A stretch of DNA of 64,000 nucleotides from Liopterus haemorrhoidalis (taxonomy: Eukaryota > Arthropoda > Insecta > Coleoptera > Dytiscidae): contig OZ020616.1 of the NCBI GenBank assembly GCA_963971575.1, forward strand, positions 21,247,713 through 21,311,712, written 5' to 3'. Position numbers and translations under genes: made by a program. How positions within the stretch are numbered: the stretch's first letter is position 1; each line of letters begins with the position of its first letter. Shown here one piece after another: positions 11,738 through 21,299 of this stretch. The notes under the pieces are model-generated. The model had not been told where the DNA came from. It saw nothing but the letters and a program-made list of their open reading frames with translations, and ran no database searches.

Positions 11738-12094
11738 TCCTTGATAGAAAGTAGTGTGGCCCGCGAAGATTTCTCAAAACTTCCAAGTGGCCCTCCCACT
11801 TAAAAGGTTACTTAAAAGGGTGCTAAAACCTACAGAAAAAAAACTGTTTTTTTTTCAGAATATTACGGTTAATTGGTTTAAATCTGTTAATTTTTTTGTG
11901 GTTAATGCGGGTAGCAGATATGCTGATGTTAATTTTGAAAAGCTTATCCTCACATGGCTCTATACTAGTGATGTTCAACCGAAATTGTTTGCTGGGCTCA
12001 AAAAAATCTTATTGGTCGATTGTGGGCCGCACATATAAACAGGATAAATCAATCACACTATATTTTATATCCTTTAATAATTTTATTTAATATC
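11738..12094. other. Non-coding stretch, possible hAT-like end sequences
   Basis: No gene is supported. GTGTGGCCCGCGAAGATTTC (11754) and TAGTGATGTTCAACC...GGGCCGCACA (11968-12034) resemble terminal sequences of old DNA transposons, but I find no matching pair or target duplication. The open frames 11754-12038 and 11896-12090 have no recognisable motif. Confidence 0.3.
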
Positions 12095-12618
12095 ATCAAT
12101 AAAATCAAGGTCCCAGAAAAACTAAGAATCCTGATCATGGAAACAATAATTGGTAAGTACTACAAAATTACAATAGGGTCATGCAAGACTGATACCATTT
12201 CCAGTTATATTGGCCTAAGACAAGGAGACGCACTTTCACCCACGCTCTTCAACATGGTGCTAGACACCATCATGAGGGAAAATCCGATCCAACACGACCA
12301 CTACCTATTCAGAAACCGAAGCCAAGTGCTGGGCTATGCAGATGATCTCCTCATAATAAGCACATGCCAAAGAAATGTTGTCGAGTCATATAACTCATTA
12401 AAGGAAATAGCAGAAGCATAAGAGCTTGTGATAAACTCAGAAAATACGAAGTACCTCAGGGTATCGAGTACACCTCAAAACGGATGCCCGATAGCAATCG
12501 CAGAACTGCGAATCCGTAACACGTTTTAAATACCTCGGAAGCACCGTGAACAGCAACAGCAACATCACGGAAGAAATAACTTTAAGAATCCTTTCTGCGA
12601 ACAAAGCCTACTATGCCC
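12095..12618 (+). pseudogene. RTE-like LINE reverse transcriptase remnant, 5' half
   Basis: The frame contains YIGLRQGDALSPTLFNMVLD (RT motif 4) and QVLGYADDLLIIS (RT motif 5, YADD), followed after a stop at 12421 by ELVINSENTKYL and FKYLGSTVNSNSNITEEITL, the usual region downstream of the RT catalytic core. It stops at SANKAYYALN, exactly where a piggyBac remnant is inserted at TTAA, and resumes at 13155. The N-terminal RT motifs and endonuclease are missing. It is a different LINE copy from the one at 9393. Confidence 0.8.
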
Positions 12619-12622
12619 TTAA

Positions 12623-13150
12623 CCCTTTACCGCATAGTGTGCCATATATAACACATTCCGATTTTTATTTTTTATTTCACTTTTAAAACTGAATCAGAAC
12701 GTTACTTCATGAATGTTCATATATGCCACATACGCAGCAATAGATCCTGCAGTATCTCAAGTAATGGGCTGCAATAGATTTAAGGATATCAAGCGGAATT
12801 TGCACTTCAACGATAACTCTGAATTTATTGAGAAAGGACAACTAGAAGATACGACCTTTTCTTTCAAAAATTCGAGGGCGACTGCTTTTAATCCCTAATG
12901 AAGAACACCTAGCAATTGACGAGCAAATAATACGGAATCATTTTCTTTTGTAACATAATGTTCATAACGTTCCATGTATGGCATAAACCCTAAATTATTA
13001 TTTTAATTATTATTTTTTCATAAAAATAATAATTAATATTTTAAATATATTTTTTTAATAAATTTTTCTATCAATAAGAACCAATACCTAATGCTCATGA
13101 ATTATTTCAGCCAAAAATAAAAATTCATGCAGTAAAGTAAATTCATGCGG
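12623..13150 (+). mobile_element. Internally deleted piggyBac element at TTAA
   Basis: TTAA flanks it on both sides (12619-12622, 13151-13154), the diagnostic piggyBac target. The left end begins CCCTTTACCGCATAGTGTGC and the right end, reversed, begins CCGCATGAATTTACTTTACT. The motif TTTAC(C/T)GCAT is shared with an offset. The element sits between two in-register halves of a LINE RT gene, and excising it restores LNSLLRSRLL. It is 528 bp long and retains only a small part of the transposase. Confidence 0.8.
12713..12960 (+). pseudogene. piggyBac transposase fragment
   Basis: The frame encodes VSQVMGCNRFKDIKRNLHFN followed by a few tens of residues and a shift into EEHLAIDEQII. These match the conserved MsrnRFe.Il.nLHFnDN and eehlavDEqiipfKGR blocks of DDE_Tnp_1_7 transposases. 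The Asp of the DEQI block is one of the DDD catalytic residues. The rest of the catalytic domain and the C-terminal cysteine-rich domain are deleted. Confidence 0.75.
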
Positions 13151-13154
13151 TTAA

Positions 13155-13641
13155 CAGTTTGCTCAGATCACGCTTGCTATCCCGGCACACAAAAATAAGA
13201 TTATACAAGACCCTTCTTCGACCCATACTCTCATATGAAAGTGAATCTTGGACACTTACACAAGAACAAGAACGCTGGCTGAAAATTTTTGAACGTAAAA
13301 TTTTACGGAAAATTTTTGGTCCTGTCCAAGAGGATGGAATATGGAGAATCCGAAGAAATGATGAGCTGCGTGACCTTTATAATGAATTGGATGTGATTGG
13401 CTTCATAAAAATCTCCAGAATATTTTGGATCGGACACGTCATCAGAATGCCCAACAACATGCCAGTGAGAAGACTATTCGATAGCGTTCCAGGCACAAAC
13501 AGACCAATAGGAAGACCTCGAATAAGATGGGTGGACAATGTGCACAAAGACCTGCAAAGAATCTATGCCCATAATTGGAGAAGATTAGCGCGTGACCGCG
13601 GAAGATGGAAGAAGTTTGTGGAGGCGGCAAAAACCCTCTAA
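13155..13641 (+). pseudogene. RTE-like LINE, 3' half and tail
   Basis: This is the continuation of the remnant at 12095-12618. It encodes LYKTLLRPILSYESESWTLT, a KIFERKILRKIFGP block, WIGHVIRMPNNMPVRRLF and RPIGRPRIRWVDNV. This is the conserved C-terminal region of RTE-type and related LINEs (thumb and zinc-knuckle-lacking tail). After the stop the sequence ends AAGCCAATTGATTGATTG, a short simple-repeat tail characteristic of this LINE group. The 160-codon frame is uninterrupted but is only a fragment. Confidence 0.8.
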
Positions 13642-13682
13642 GGGTTGTAAAAGCCAATTGATTGATTGAATAAAATTAAAAA

Positions 13683-14018
13683 TCAAGCTACAAATTTAAT
13701 TTTAATGTATTTTTTTTTTTTTATATTATATGCTAATTTTTTAATATCAACTGGTAATTTAGTCGACGCGCAACGCAATTGATTCTTCATATTTTCATCT
13801 GTCGGCCTGTTTCGATTCTTCGAATTAAGGATTTTAAGTTTCGAGAAGAAAGATCCACAGACATAGGTACATCCTATTGCAGCTCTACTGCACATTGCTA
13901 GTTGTTTCAGGTTGGGAAATTTTTCGTTCAGAATATATTTTTCGTAAAATTCCAATTTATCATTGTCTCCAAACATATATTTCAATTCTATACTCGACTG
14001 AAGGTAAATTAATTCCAT
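13683..14018 (-). pseudogene. hAT transposase C-terminal relic
   Basis: The minus-strand frame gives FPNLKQLAMCSRAAIGCTYV, CGSFFSKLKILNSKNRNRPT and DENMKNQLRCASTKLPVDIK. These align with the dimerisation domain of hAT transposases of the EPM2AIP1/GTF2IRD2/SCAND3 type, where the usual pattern is FPNLrk.Al....GStYlCEs.FS.mk.iKskyRsrLtdehl..cLr.a. The remainder of the transposase is not visible. The TGCGGA-rich stretch just upstream (14283-14395) may be its end. Confidence 0.7.
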
Positions 14019-14633
14019 TTGTAAATTTATCTTATTAAACTAAGTTTCTAAGTTATTGCTGTTTAAAGTTTTACATTTTATATAAACTTGCTTTAAGAGT
14101 CGAATAATTGTAATTTCCATCTTTATTTTTTAATCTATGTAATCTCAGTACGAAGTTAGATAGAAAATATATTTCTGGACCAAGTAATATTAATGTGATA
14201 AAATTTAAAAAAACTTAGTAGTGTTTTAAAACAGCGATATGCCAAATAAGGTGAAACATGTTAGATATTTCCAAACAGACAGCAAAGCCTGTGCGGATTG
14301 TGCGGATATATTTGCGGATGCGGATCGGATGCGGATTTTATATTTACAAAGGCTGCGGATGCGGATCCTGTCTATGCGGATGCGGATATAGAAAAAGGTA
14401 TCCCCGCAGGGCTCTACCAATATCACCATAATCCTTTATTCTTAATTAATAATAAATCAAATAAGCTCTCTCTAAGCAGCACGAGGCTAGTAAGGAAGAT
14501 ACATCGTTCATATAAAAAAATAAATAAATAAAAAAACGCTGTTGGTTATGCACATAGAATAACTATTTTCCACCTACATAATTTTTTTTTTTTACCACAG
14601 CGCCAAAACAACCGTTCGTGTGGCCACGCTTAT
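14019..14633. repeat. Non-coding, with a TGCGGATGCGGAT cluster
   Basis: No gene is supported. Between 14290 and 14395 the hexamer TGCGGA recurs many times (TGTGCGGATTGTGCGGATAT, TTGCGGATGCGGATCGG and similar). Such clusters are common near ends of hAT elements and may pair with the hAT relic on the minus strand at 13683-14018. The two overlapping open frames (14226-14429, 14298-14531) merely read through this simple repeat. Confidence 0.4.
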
Positions 14634-14994
14634 TCGGGTCTATTCTGTATCTTTAAAGTATCTGTAAAGTTAAAAATTAACTTCAAAGTCGAAGTTAAAA
14701 AATTTTAACCACGCTTTACAATATTTTGTTATTTTGTAACTCTATGGCGTCAAAATTTTAACTGCGATGTGGTTAATTCAGTAGGTTATATTTGGAATTA
14801 TAACACCAGCCAAATACATGGCGTTAACTTTTAACCAGCTGTAATTCTAACCTCTAAACGTCAAATAACCAGAAAAAATGAATTTTTAGAATTAATCATG
14901 GCAAGTCTGTTTTTAAATCTATTAATATTTTAAACCAATTATTAATAGAACAAATTGAACATCAAGAGGTTAATAAGTAAAAAATTAATATAGG

Positions 14995-14998
<4 letters not shown>

Positions 14999-15056
<58 letters not shown>
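14999..15056. repeat. (TA)n microsatellite at left border of the Penelope fragment
   Basis: About 58 bases of alternating TA. It abuts the left arm of the Penelope inverted repeat, and a second (TA)n run (15937-15970) abuts the right arm. Penelope-like elements are known to associate with simple repeats. Confidence 0.9.
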
Positions 15057-15058
<2 letters not shown>

Positions 15059-15077
15059 GGAAGCAGCTTCTCTTGTA

Positions 15078-15245
15078 TGCAACACTGATTGAACACTACA
15101 CTATATTCCGCGTCTATTAACTTTTTTGACACTTTTTCCAATTTTCGTATCGTCCTTTTTTGGGGATCACTAAGGTGATTAATAAAAAAGCCTATATTTT
15201 GAGACATATTTATTTATTATTGCAACGTTTCGATTGGTCTTACAA
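15078..15245 (-). repeat. Penelope terminal repeat, inverted left arm
   Basis: This is a perfect reverse complement of 15770-15937 over 168 bases. Read on the minus strand it contains an ATG-initiated frame (from 15207), MSQNIGFFINHLSDPQKR, followed in the flanking extension by CCIQEKLLPKY. The latter resembles the conserved N-terminal block of Penelope proteins (C-x5-PKY type). Inverted pseudo-LTRs that include the ORF start are a normal Penelope architecture. Confidence 0.8.
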
Positions 15246-15307
15246 ACAGCGAAGAAAAACTCCAGCTGCGTATATATTATAAGAGCCTAAAAAACGCACA
15301 ATTAATT

Positions 15308-15676
15308 TTGAAAAATAATTTAAACCCCAAGAAGACTGCCCTGAAGGAGACCAACGTAATCTACAAATTTTCATGCAAACACGAGGACTGTGAGCCACGT
15401 AATGTAGCCTATGTTGGATTAACCACAACAACCCTGTCAAGACGACTCACGATGCATCTACAAACCGGAGCCATCAAAAAACATTTCTTACTCGAACATG
15501 ACATGCATTTAACCCGACAAGAATTAGTTAATCAAACAACCATACTGAAGAAATCCCCAGATTACCATCGGCTACAAATCCTAGAGGCACTCATCATTAA
15601 GAAAAGCCAGCCCGAAATAAACCTTCAATCCACAGGATTAGCCCGGACCCTCTACCTGCATGGCAACCATTCATGA
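15308..15676 (+). pseudogene. Penelope-like GIY-YIG endonuclease fragment
   Basis: The frame contains ETNVIYKFSCKHEDC, NVAYVGLTTTTLSRRLTMHL, AIKKHFLLEHDM and LQILEALIIKKSQPEIN. These follow the GIY-YIG core order of Penelope elements: vIYkisC, aYVGqT...L..Rl..H and an EAl.I Glu late in the domain. The reverse transcriptase that normally precedes this domain is absent between the left arm and this fragment. In intact elements the endonuclease nicks target DNA to prime reverse transcription. Its stop codon lies about 95 bp before the right terminal repeat. Confidence 0.82.
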
Positions 15677-15769
15677 TTTTCCCCAATTACCTCATTTACT
15701 CATTTACCGTTACAAATTGTATATAAATAACATTGTCAATTGTTTTTATTTAGTTTAGCTTGATAATGA

Positions 15770-15933
15770 TTGTAAGACCAATCGAAACGTTGCAATAATA
15801 AATAAATATGTCTCAAAATATAGGCTTTTTTATTAATCACCTTAGTGATCCCCAAAAAAGGACGATACGAAAATTGGAAAAAGTGTCAAAAAAGTTAATA
15901 GACGCGGAATATAGTGTAGTGTTCAATCAGTGT

Positions 15934-15937
<4 letters not shown>
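15770..15937 (+). repeat. Penelope terminal repeat, right arm
   Basis: This is the plus-oriented arm, identical to the complement of 15078-15245. Just upstream, TTGATAATGATTG...CAATCGAAACG (15760-15792) resembles a degenerate hammerhead ribozyme core, with a GATTG/CAATC stem followed by GAAA. Such ribozymes are known in Penelope pseudo-LTRs. The arm ends in a (TA)n run. Confidence 0.8.
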
Positions 15938-15975
<38 letters not shown>

Positions 15976-16812
15976 ATGCTTTTTATGAGATCAGTTCGAA
16001 TTAAACTAAGACAACTGCGGGATATTGGTGACCCTTTTAATTTACCTGAAAAAACATTTTAAAATATTTTCATTTGTCTAAAAATTGTACGGAATATCTC
16101 GTTTTACAAATGTTGTTTGAAAATCCGAGAAATACCAAAAGATTTCCCAATATATTGCAAGTAAATATTTATAACTTTAAAATTGTAATACATTTATAAA
16201 TTTTGATTTCTCTGTTTAAAAATAAAAATAAGGCAAACATAACCTGAAAATAAAAGTATCTTAATATAGAAGAAAGAAAAGAGATAAAAAAATATTGATA
16301 CATTTGCATGTTATGGTACTATTATATTATTTACTTTCTGCGCTCATAATTATTTATGTATAAATATTGTACATTTCCGCAATATAGATTTATTATATTT
16401 GATCGTTGTTCATTCACGATTCAACCATAACACTTGTTTACATTAAATCCACACTAACACAAGCAAAATACCTTCCCTTGTAGATAATTTCACAACATAC
16501 TTTTAACCACAAGGTTAAAAATTTATAACTTAACGCTTGGGTTATAACTTGAGATACAGAATAAGAAACAAGGTTAAAATTTTAACGCTTAGTTAAAATG
16601 TAACTTTTTAACCATCATTTTTAAGCCAATCTTTTTAACCACAAAAGATACAGAATAGACCCGATTGTGTAATATTCCAGGCGGTTAAAAAACCTCAACC
16701 ACTTGCCGAATAAAAACCGGTCATGCGCTCTAGTTCTAACAGTTTTCAAATTTGTAAATAAATTCCATGTGATATTTAATTCTTCTTTCAGTATTCATTC
16801 TATATGAATATT

Positions 16813-16993
16813 AGTCTGTTTCTTTGGTTTAAGTGAAACTAGATATTGAAATCTAGTAACATTTAACGATGTAATTAGACGTTTGATTATTTTGTTTAAC
16901 AAAAGCCCACTTCAATCGTTTAAAAGTGAACTCGTGATAACTTAAAAAAATAATAATTGCATTTAGTTCGGCTTAAACGTTTGGAATAGACTT
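16813..16993. mobile_element. Degenerate MITE of the TA-flanked family
   Basis: It begins GTCTGTTTCTTTGGTTTAAG and ends GGCTTAAACGTTTGGAATAG. Both ends resemble the inverted ends of the copies at 23447-23853 and 45177-45581. An inner palindromic pair, CTAGATATTGAAATCTAG, corresponds to the CTAGATTTTGCAATCTAG motif of the full-length copies. No coding capacity. Target duplication not clear. Confidence 0.55.
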
Positions 16994-17555
16994 TCTCCAC
17001 AACATCTATAGAATTTACCAATTCTAAAACCAATTTTGACTACTGAAAGTTAATATTCTAACACAATAGTTGGAATGTTATTCCAAAACACTTATCTTCT
17101 TATGCATTTTGCGAGTATTTCATTCCATCACTTGTTATGGAATAATTATTCCATGCTTGTTGTCATTTGTTTTTGTAGGTTTACATTATAATATATGCAA
17201 TATAACTTCCTAAAAAGTACTAAAATAGTGGCCGATGTGTAGCAAATTAAATTTAAATTAAACAAAAAATAAATAAAAAATCAGTTTATTTAATTGATTA
17301 ATTTGTGATGTAATATAAATTATTTGTTAAGGTAAAATGTCTGTTAAAATAATTATTTTTTTTTCTTTCTGGTGGTTGTGGAGAAAGTACGGTCTGTGAC
17401 TTGGTTGGAAGAGAAAATTCGATGCTCGTGGTTCCTCACGCTCGCCTGCGGCTCACGATCTGAATGTTCCACTCGCATCGAATTTTCTCATTACAACCTT
17501 GTTACAGAATATACTATTATAATTTTTATATTATCTCAAAATGTTCATTACTCAC
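16994..17555. other. Non-coding; fucosidase intron start and a 15-bp inverted repeat
   Basis: No gene is seen except that this is intron 1 of the minus-strand fucosidase. GAGAAAATTCGATGC (17412-17426) and its exact complement GCATCGAATTTTCTC (about 17475-17490) flank a GC-richer centre, forming a potential hairpin. The open frame 17372-17722 is on the opposite strand of the exon and has no motif. Confidence 0.5.
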
Positions 17556-18070
17556 CATTCATGCAAAGAGTGATACAACCCAAATCTTATATCAGTTTTA
17601 TTTCGAATAGCTGCAGCCAACTCTCCAACCAAATCTCTATTCGGACCAATATCTTTTGCATTCCAACTAGAAGAATACTTCGATGGCCACAAAGCATACC
17701 CTTCATAATGTTTACTCGTTAAAACCACATATTTTGCTCCTGATAAAACAAACAAATTTGCCCATTTTTTAGCATTGAAGAATTCTGTTGTAAAATCTAT
17801 AGCAAAATCTTGATAAGTGAAACCACGTTCATAATTTCTTTTCATAAATTTTACGTATTTCTTCACATTAGATTTCCAGTAAATCCAAAAACATTCCGAT
17901 CCAAAACTAGGTACAGAGAATACACCCCAATGGATAAAAATCCCGATTTTGGCATCATCGTACCAAGTAGGTAACGGTCTAGAATCTAGACTGTCCCACG
18001 TTGGTCTATAGTGGATTCCTTGAGAAGAACACAACAGCAATATTATTATAAAGAAAACAGGTAAGTTCAT
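17556..18070 (-). CDS. Alpha-L-fucosidase (GH29), first coding exon
   Basis: The product is the N-terminal ~171 residues of a secreted or lysosomal alpha-L-fucosidase, which removes terminal fucose from glycoconjugates. I start it at the ATG at 18070 because it opens directly into a signal peptide ([18 protein letters not shown]). Next comes the GH29 N-terminal signature, [20 protein letters not shown] then [11 protein letters not shown], and later [20 protein letters not shown] and [11 protein letters not shown]. The exon ends at a canonical donor (GAATG|GTGAGT on the minus strand, intron starting at 17555), splitting the Trp codon as expected for a continued YEWFNP-type sequence. The catalytic nucleophile Asp lies in a later exon, and no later exon is visible in the 17.5 kb to the left. 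There is no frame damage, so this is either a real first exon with a very long intron or an orphaned duplicate. Confidence 0.9.
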
Positions 18071-18488
18071 CTTCACTTCTGGTTTAAAATTAGTTTGTGA
18101 TATTTTACACTTTGAACTTATGATAAAATTTTGTTTACGTTTTATTTTTAATTACTTTTTAAACTATTAATCTTTAAATGGGTAATAATTAGAGACCGGC
18201 ACTTATATGCAACGGTACTTTTGCCATAGGCGTTATTCAATTGCGCCGACTATGATCTTTAATTGCTGCCAGCAATTACACAAATGAATAATGTTTATCA
18301 ACACATTAGAAAGTAGTTCAAAACTTATGTTGACAAACACGCAACACTCTGCACATTCTTTAATTCCCAAAACCGTAAGTTCCAAAACCGCTCAAGGAAT
18401 TGGGGCATTAGAATACAATTATATCATAATTGTGACAATATGAAGTTTCATTAAAATCCTTTTAGCTGAATTTGCTCTGCACGTGTAC

Positions 18489-18514
18489 ACAGACAGACGG
18501 GCGGACAGACAGAT

Positions 18515-18562
<48 letters not shown>

Positions 18563-18563
18563 C
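18489..18563. repeat. (CAGA)n microsatellite inside a repeat
   Basis: A CAGA/CGGA run preceded by GCTCTGCACGTGTACACAGA and followed by CATGCTAAAAATAGTCAAAA. The same three-part arrangement recurs at 19430-19520 and 57825-57940, so the microsatellite is a fixed part of a dispersed repeat and not a chance expansion. Confidence 0.8.
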
Positions 18564-18659
18564 GAGAGACATCATGCTAAAAATAGTCAAAACGTTATGT
18601 AGGGACCTCAATTCGTGGAGTTCCATCGAAATCTCGAAATGTCAGGATTTTTGTTAAAT

Positions 18660-18970
18660 AAACCAAACTCGCCGGGAACAGATTTAAGTTTGATTACTGT
18701 CCAATAAATAATATTTGAAGATTCTGACACCGGCCGGTTTTCTTTTTCTAAATTTACTATGGTTGAAGGAAGAAATTCAAAATTATTCTTTATGAACTTT
18801 AACTCTTCATAAATATTTGGTTTTTGAATAATATTTTTTGATATTATAATGCTGTGAGCATCCAGAGTTAGATTGATTTTTTTTTAAACTTCAAAACTGG
18901 TAAAATAAAATAACGCCGCTTCAAGCGAAGTTCCCCACCGTGTCACAACAGGATTTGGTGGTAAAGGTAA
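18660..18970 (-). pseudogene. hAT transposase fragment
   Basis: Minus-strand translation gives LPPNPVVTRWGTSLEAALFY, close to the common hAT block P.P.pVlTRWGTWLeAalyY. After a break it gives FLPSTIVNLEKENRPVSESS, close to the following ...l..sI..LE..gl.l.es region. It lies inside the TSD-bounded element at 18190-19662, which supports the assignment. Frames are broken and both ends are missing. Confidence 0.7.
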
Positions 18971-19059
18971 ATTTATACATAATTATTTATATAAGGATAC
19001 TCTTAATGGAGCTTTCGCCAAAAAATTTTTAAAGGAACTAATTAACAAATTTATATCAA

Positions 19060-19620
19060 AAAAATCAGCTGTGGCCACCACAAGACCGACCGCCATCATA
19101 AAGTACATACAGAGATATTATTTATTATGACCATGGAAACGTTACATGTAGGTATGGAAAAATTATACAAAAAATTTTCGAAATTTTTCGTTTTCTCAAA
19201 AAACGTCTCAAATAAAAGTTGTTAGTTATTGCATTTATAGCAACTTTTGTTAAATGAATTTTTTCGAAATATTTTTCTGTTGCTAAATATTCGCAAAAAT
19301 CTTAAAATCGACACGAGTAAACTCCCATTTCTAGTCAACCGATTTTTTCCAAAAGTTGATCAACTTGTGCCATTGATGTCAAAAGCTTAAATATGCAGTT
19401 TCATAAAAATCATTTTAACCGAATTTGCTCTGCACGTGTACACAGACAGACGGACGGACGGACGGACGGATGGACGGACAGACAGACCGACAGATATCAT
19501 GCTAAAAATAGTCAAAACGTTATGCAGGGACCTCAATTCGTGGAGATCCATCGAAATCTCGAAATGTCAAAATCGGTATGATAACAATACCTCCCTTATA
19601 TATGTTGGCGTTCGGTAAAA
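19060..19620. repeat. Repeat R2 copy (uninterrupted)
   Basis: It begins near AATCAGCTGTGGCCACCACA and ends GTTGGCGTTCGGTAAAAA. It carries the (CAGA)n block at 19439-19495. The paralogue at 57430-58018 plus 61228-61250 is the same repeat with a 3.2-kb insertion, so this copy serves as the empty site that defines that insertion. Confidence 0.75.
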
Positions 19621-19670
19621 ACAGCTACTAAAGGTACCGTTGCATATAAGTGCAGGTCCCTGGTGATAAT

Positions 19671-20084
19671 TCACTAAAAATTAAATTAATAATGCTTAAA
19701 CAATTATAATAATTATATTTTAAAGATGATTGTTGATAGCTTTGCCCTTTGTTAGAGTATAAACAATGTAATGTAATCAATAATTTGTGAACTAATTTAT
19801 TTGAAAAATTAGACAAGTAAACCTAGCGGTTGTTTTCGTTACACTACCGTGGTAAATAACATTTACAAAAAGTTTATTATGTTTTTAATATTGAACTAAT
19901 GGATTTACAAATAGAAAAAAAGATATAAATGGCAAAACTGATTATATAAGCTATTATAAAATAATAAGTTCGCTAATCTTAGATTTGACATTTTAAATCA
20001 TTTAGTTAATTAGCATTGTCGTGTACGGATATGATTGACTGGCTCTCATTGTGTGAATTGACACGTGTTCATATAAAACATATA
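19671..20084. other. Non-coding AT-rich stretch
   Basis: No gene, repeat ends or recognisable motif seen. The open frame 19628-19816 overlaps the hAT end and has no conserved content. Confidence 0.4.
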
Positions 20085-20700
20085 AGAGGTGGGATCAAAA
20101 AGTTCATGGAATTTTTTAATTCACAAAACAATTTTTATTTATTCATCAATTTTTATATTGCCCCCTTCAAAAAAGTCCCCATCGGATATAATGCACTTAT
20201 ACCACCGTTTTTCCAGTCTTCAAAACACTTCTGAAACGCAGATTTTGTTATAGCGTTCAGCTCCTCCAGCGATTTAGCTCTTATTTCTTCAATGGTCGTA
20301 AAACGTTGTCCTTTCATTGTTTGTTTCATCTTTGAGGAGAGAAAAAATTACATGGGGCCATATCTGGTGAATAGGGTGGTAGTGAGGGTATGAGGTATGA
20401 GCTGGTGCGTTATCATAGTGCAATTTTCAAGAATTATCCTTCCACAAATCTTGCCTTTTTGTACGAAATGTTTCACGCAAGCTCAAATAGTATTTTTTGG
20501 TGACTGTAATACCTTGCGGTAAAAAAATATGGTACACAATACAACGATATTCGAAAAAAAAAAAAAAAAACAGAAAAGAACTTTAACATTCGATTGAACT
20601 TGGCGTGCTTTTTTGGTATTTGTTCATTTGGTAGCTTCATTTGTTTCGATGCCATAATAGGGTTGCCAAGATAGTCATTTTGACCCGGAACTCCGGGTTT
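20085..20700 (-). pseudogene. mariner transposase C-terminal relic
   Basis: Read on the minus strand the order is a shifted TMITHQLIPHTLTTLF (degenerate form of the catalytic DNApaHt region), YGPM-VIFS (from YSPDLAPCDFFLF), the IEEIRAKSLEELNAITKSAF block, and FQKCFEDWKKRWYKCIISDG followed by DFFEGGNI. This is the characteristic mariner C-terminus. Several frame breaks are present. GGTGGGATCAAAAAGTTCAT (20089) is a plausible terminal repeat. The upstream half of the transposase is not clear. Confidence 0.7.
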
Positions 20701-20839
20701 GCAGACCAAACTTCAGGCTCCGGCTTCTCAATAAAATTCTTCGGGTTAACTCATGTACAGTACAAAGTCATCTAAACCTACATACAAAAATATTATGGTT
20801 TTGAAAATAGTTGTTTCAAACATTTAGTTGCATTGAACA

Positions 20840-21280
20840 TAAGAAAAAGTGATCCAAGTTACGAAGGAATATTAAATATTGCATCTTCATTAAACATAAA
20901 AATTAATGAAGAACGATTATATGACAAAATAAATCTAATTAGACAATGTGTTACGAAATGATTCCAGCTGTTCAAGTAGCGAAAAGATATGGGTTGCAAT
21001 TTTTAAAACGGCAATAATGCGTTCCAAATAAAAATACTTGTTTCTAAAGCCATGTCTATTCCAGTTAGTTACGCATTCGAGGAATGAATATTTTCTATTA
21101 CAGAATCTATTTGGAGGAGTGATAGAAACAGAATGCGTTTGAATCTAGTAAAAGCTGAACTCGCAATTAGAGTTAATTTCGACATGGATTGTGAAAATGT
21201 TTCTTCTTATTTCAAAGCTCCACAGCAGAAGTCGTTGGTATTAAGTGCACAAAGTAACAAGAAATATAATTTATATTAAA
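20840..21280 (+). pseudogene. hAT transposase C-terminal relic
   Basis: Plus-strand pieces read IPVSYAFEE-IFSITESIWR, then SDRNRMRLNLVKAELAIRVN and FDMDCENVSSYF. These match the hAT dimerisation segment (IPVSNAFVERIFSvm...W.deRNRl..dlVk.EL.ik.NF). There is one in-frame stop in the first block and the upstream part is scrambled. It belongs to no TSD-bounded element that I can see. Confidence 0.65.
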
Positions 21281-21299
21281 TATAATAATATTTAATTTT

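Larger units (their letters stand above)
14634..16664. mobile_element. TIR element of ~1.1 kb interrupted by a Penelope fragment
   Basis: A perfect 21-bp inverted repeat (TCGGGTCTATTCTGTATCTT plus T) is seen at 14634-14654 and 16644-16664. Subterminal sequences on both sides are rich in GTTAAAA/TTTTAAC motifs, including an extra GATACAGAATAAGA inside the right end (16553-16566). About 0.9 kb of Penelope-derived and TA-repeat sequence lies in the middle. No transposase is visible and no clear target duplication is seen, so the superfamily is open. Confidence 0.65.
18190..19662 (-). mobile_element. Decayed hAT element (1473 bp) with TSD
   Basis: The inverted ends share the core GCACTTATATGCAACGGTAC. 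The left end starts TAGAGACCGG and the right end, reversed, starts CAGGGACCTG. Flanks are GTAATAAT (18182-18189) and GTGATAAT (19663-19670), an 8-base duplication with one mismatch. The interior contains transposase remnants on the minus strand and two copies of a (CAGA)n-bearing repeat. The element is old and heavily deleted. Confidence 0.8.

Noticed and set aside
11754..12090. Two overlapping plus-strand frames
   Set aside because: No motif; they cross what looks like old transposon end sequence.
14226..14531. Short proteins from the TGCGGA cluster
   Set aside because: Read-through of a simple repeat on both strands.
14962..15207. 81-codon minus-strand protein ending in an Ile-Tyr run
   Set aside because: Only the first ~50 codons are Penelope-like; the rest is translation of the (TA)n microsatellite.
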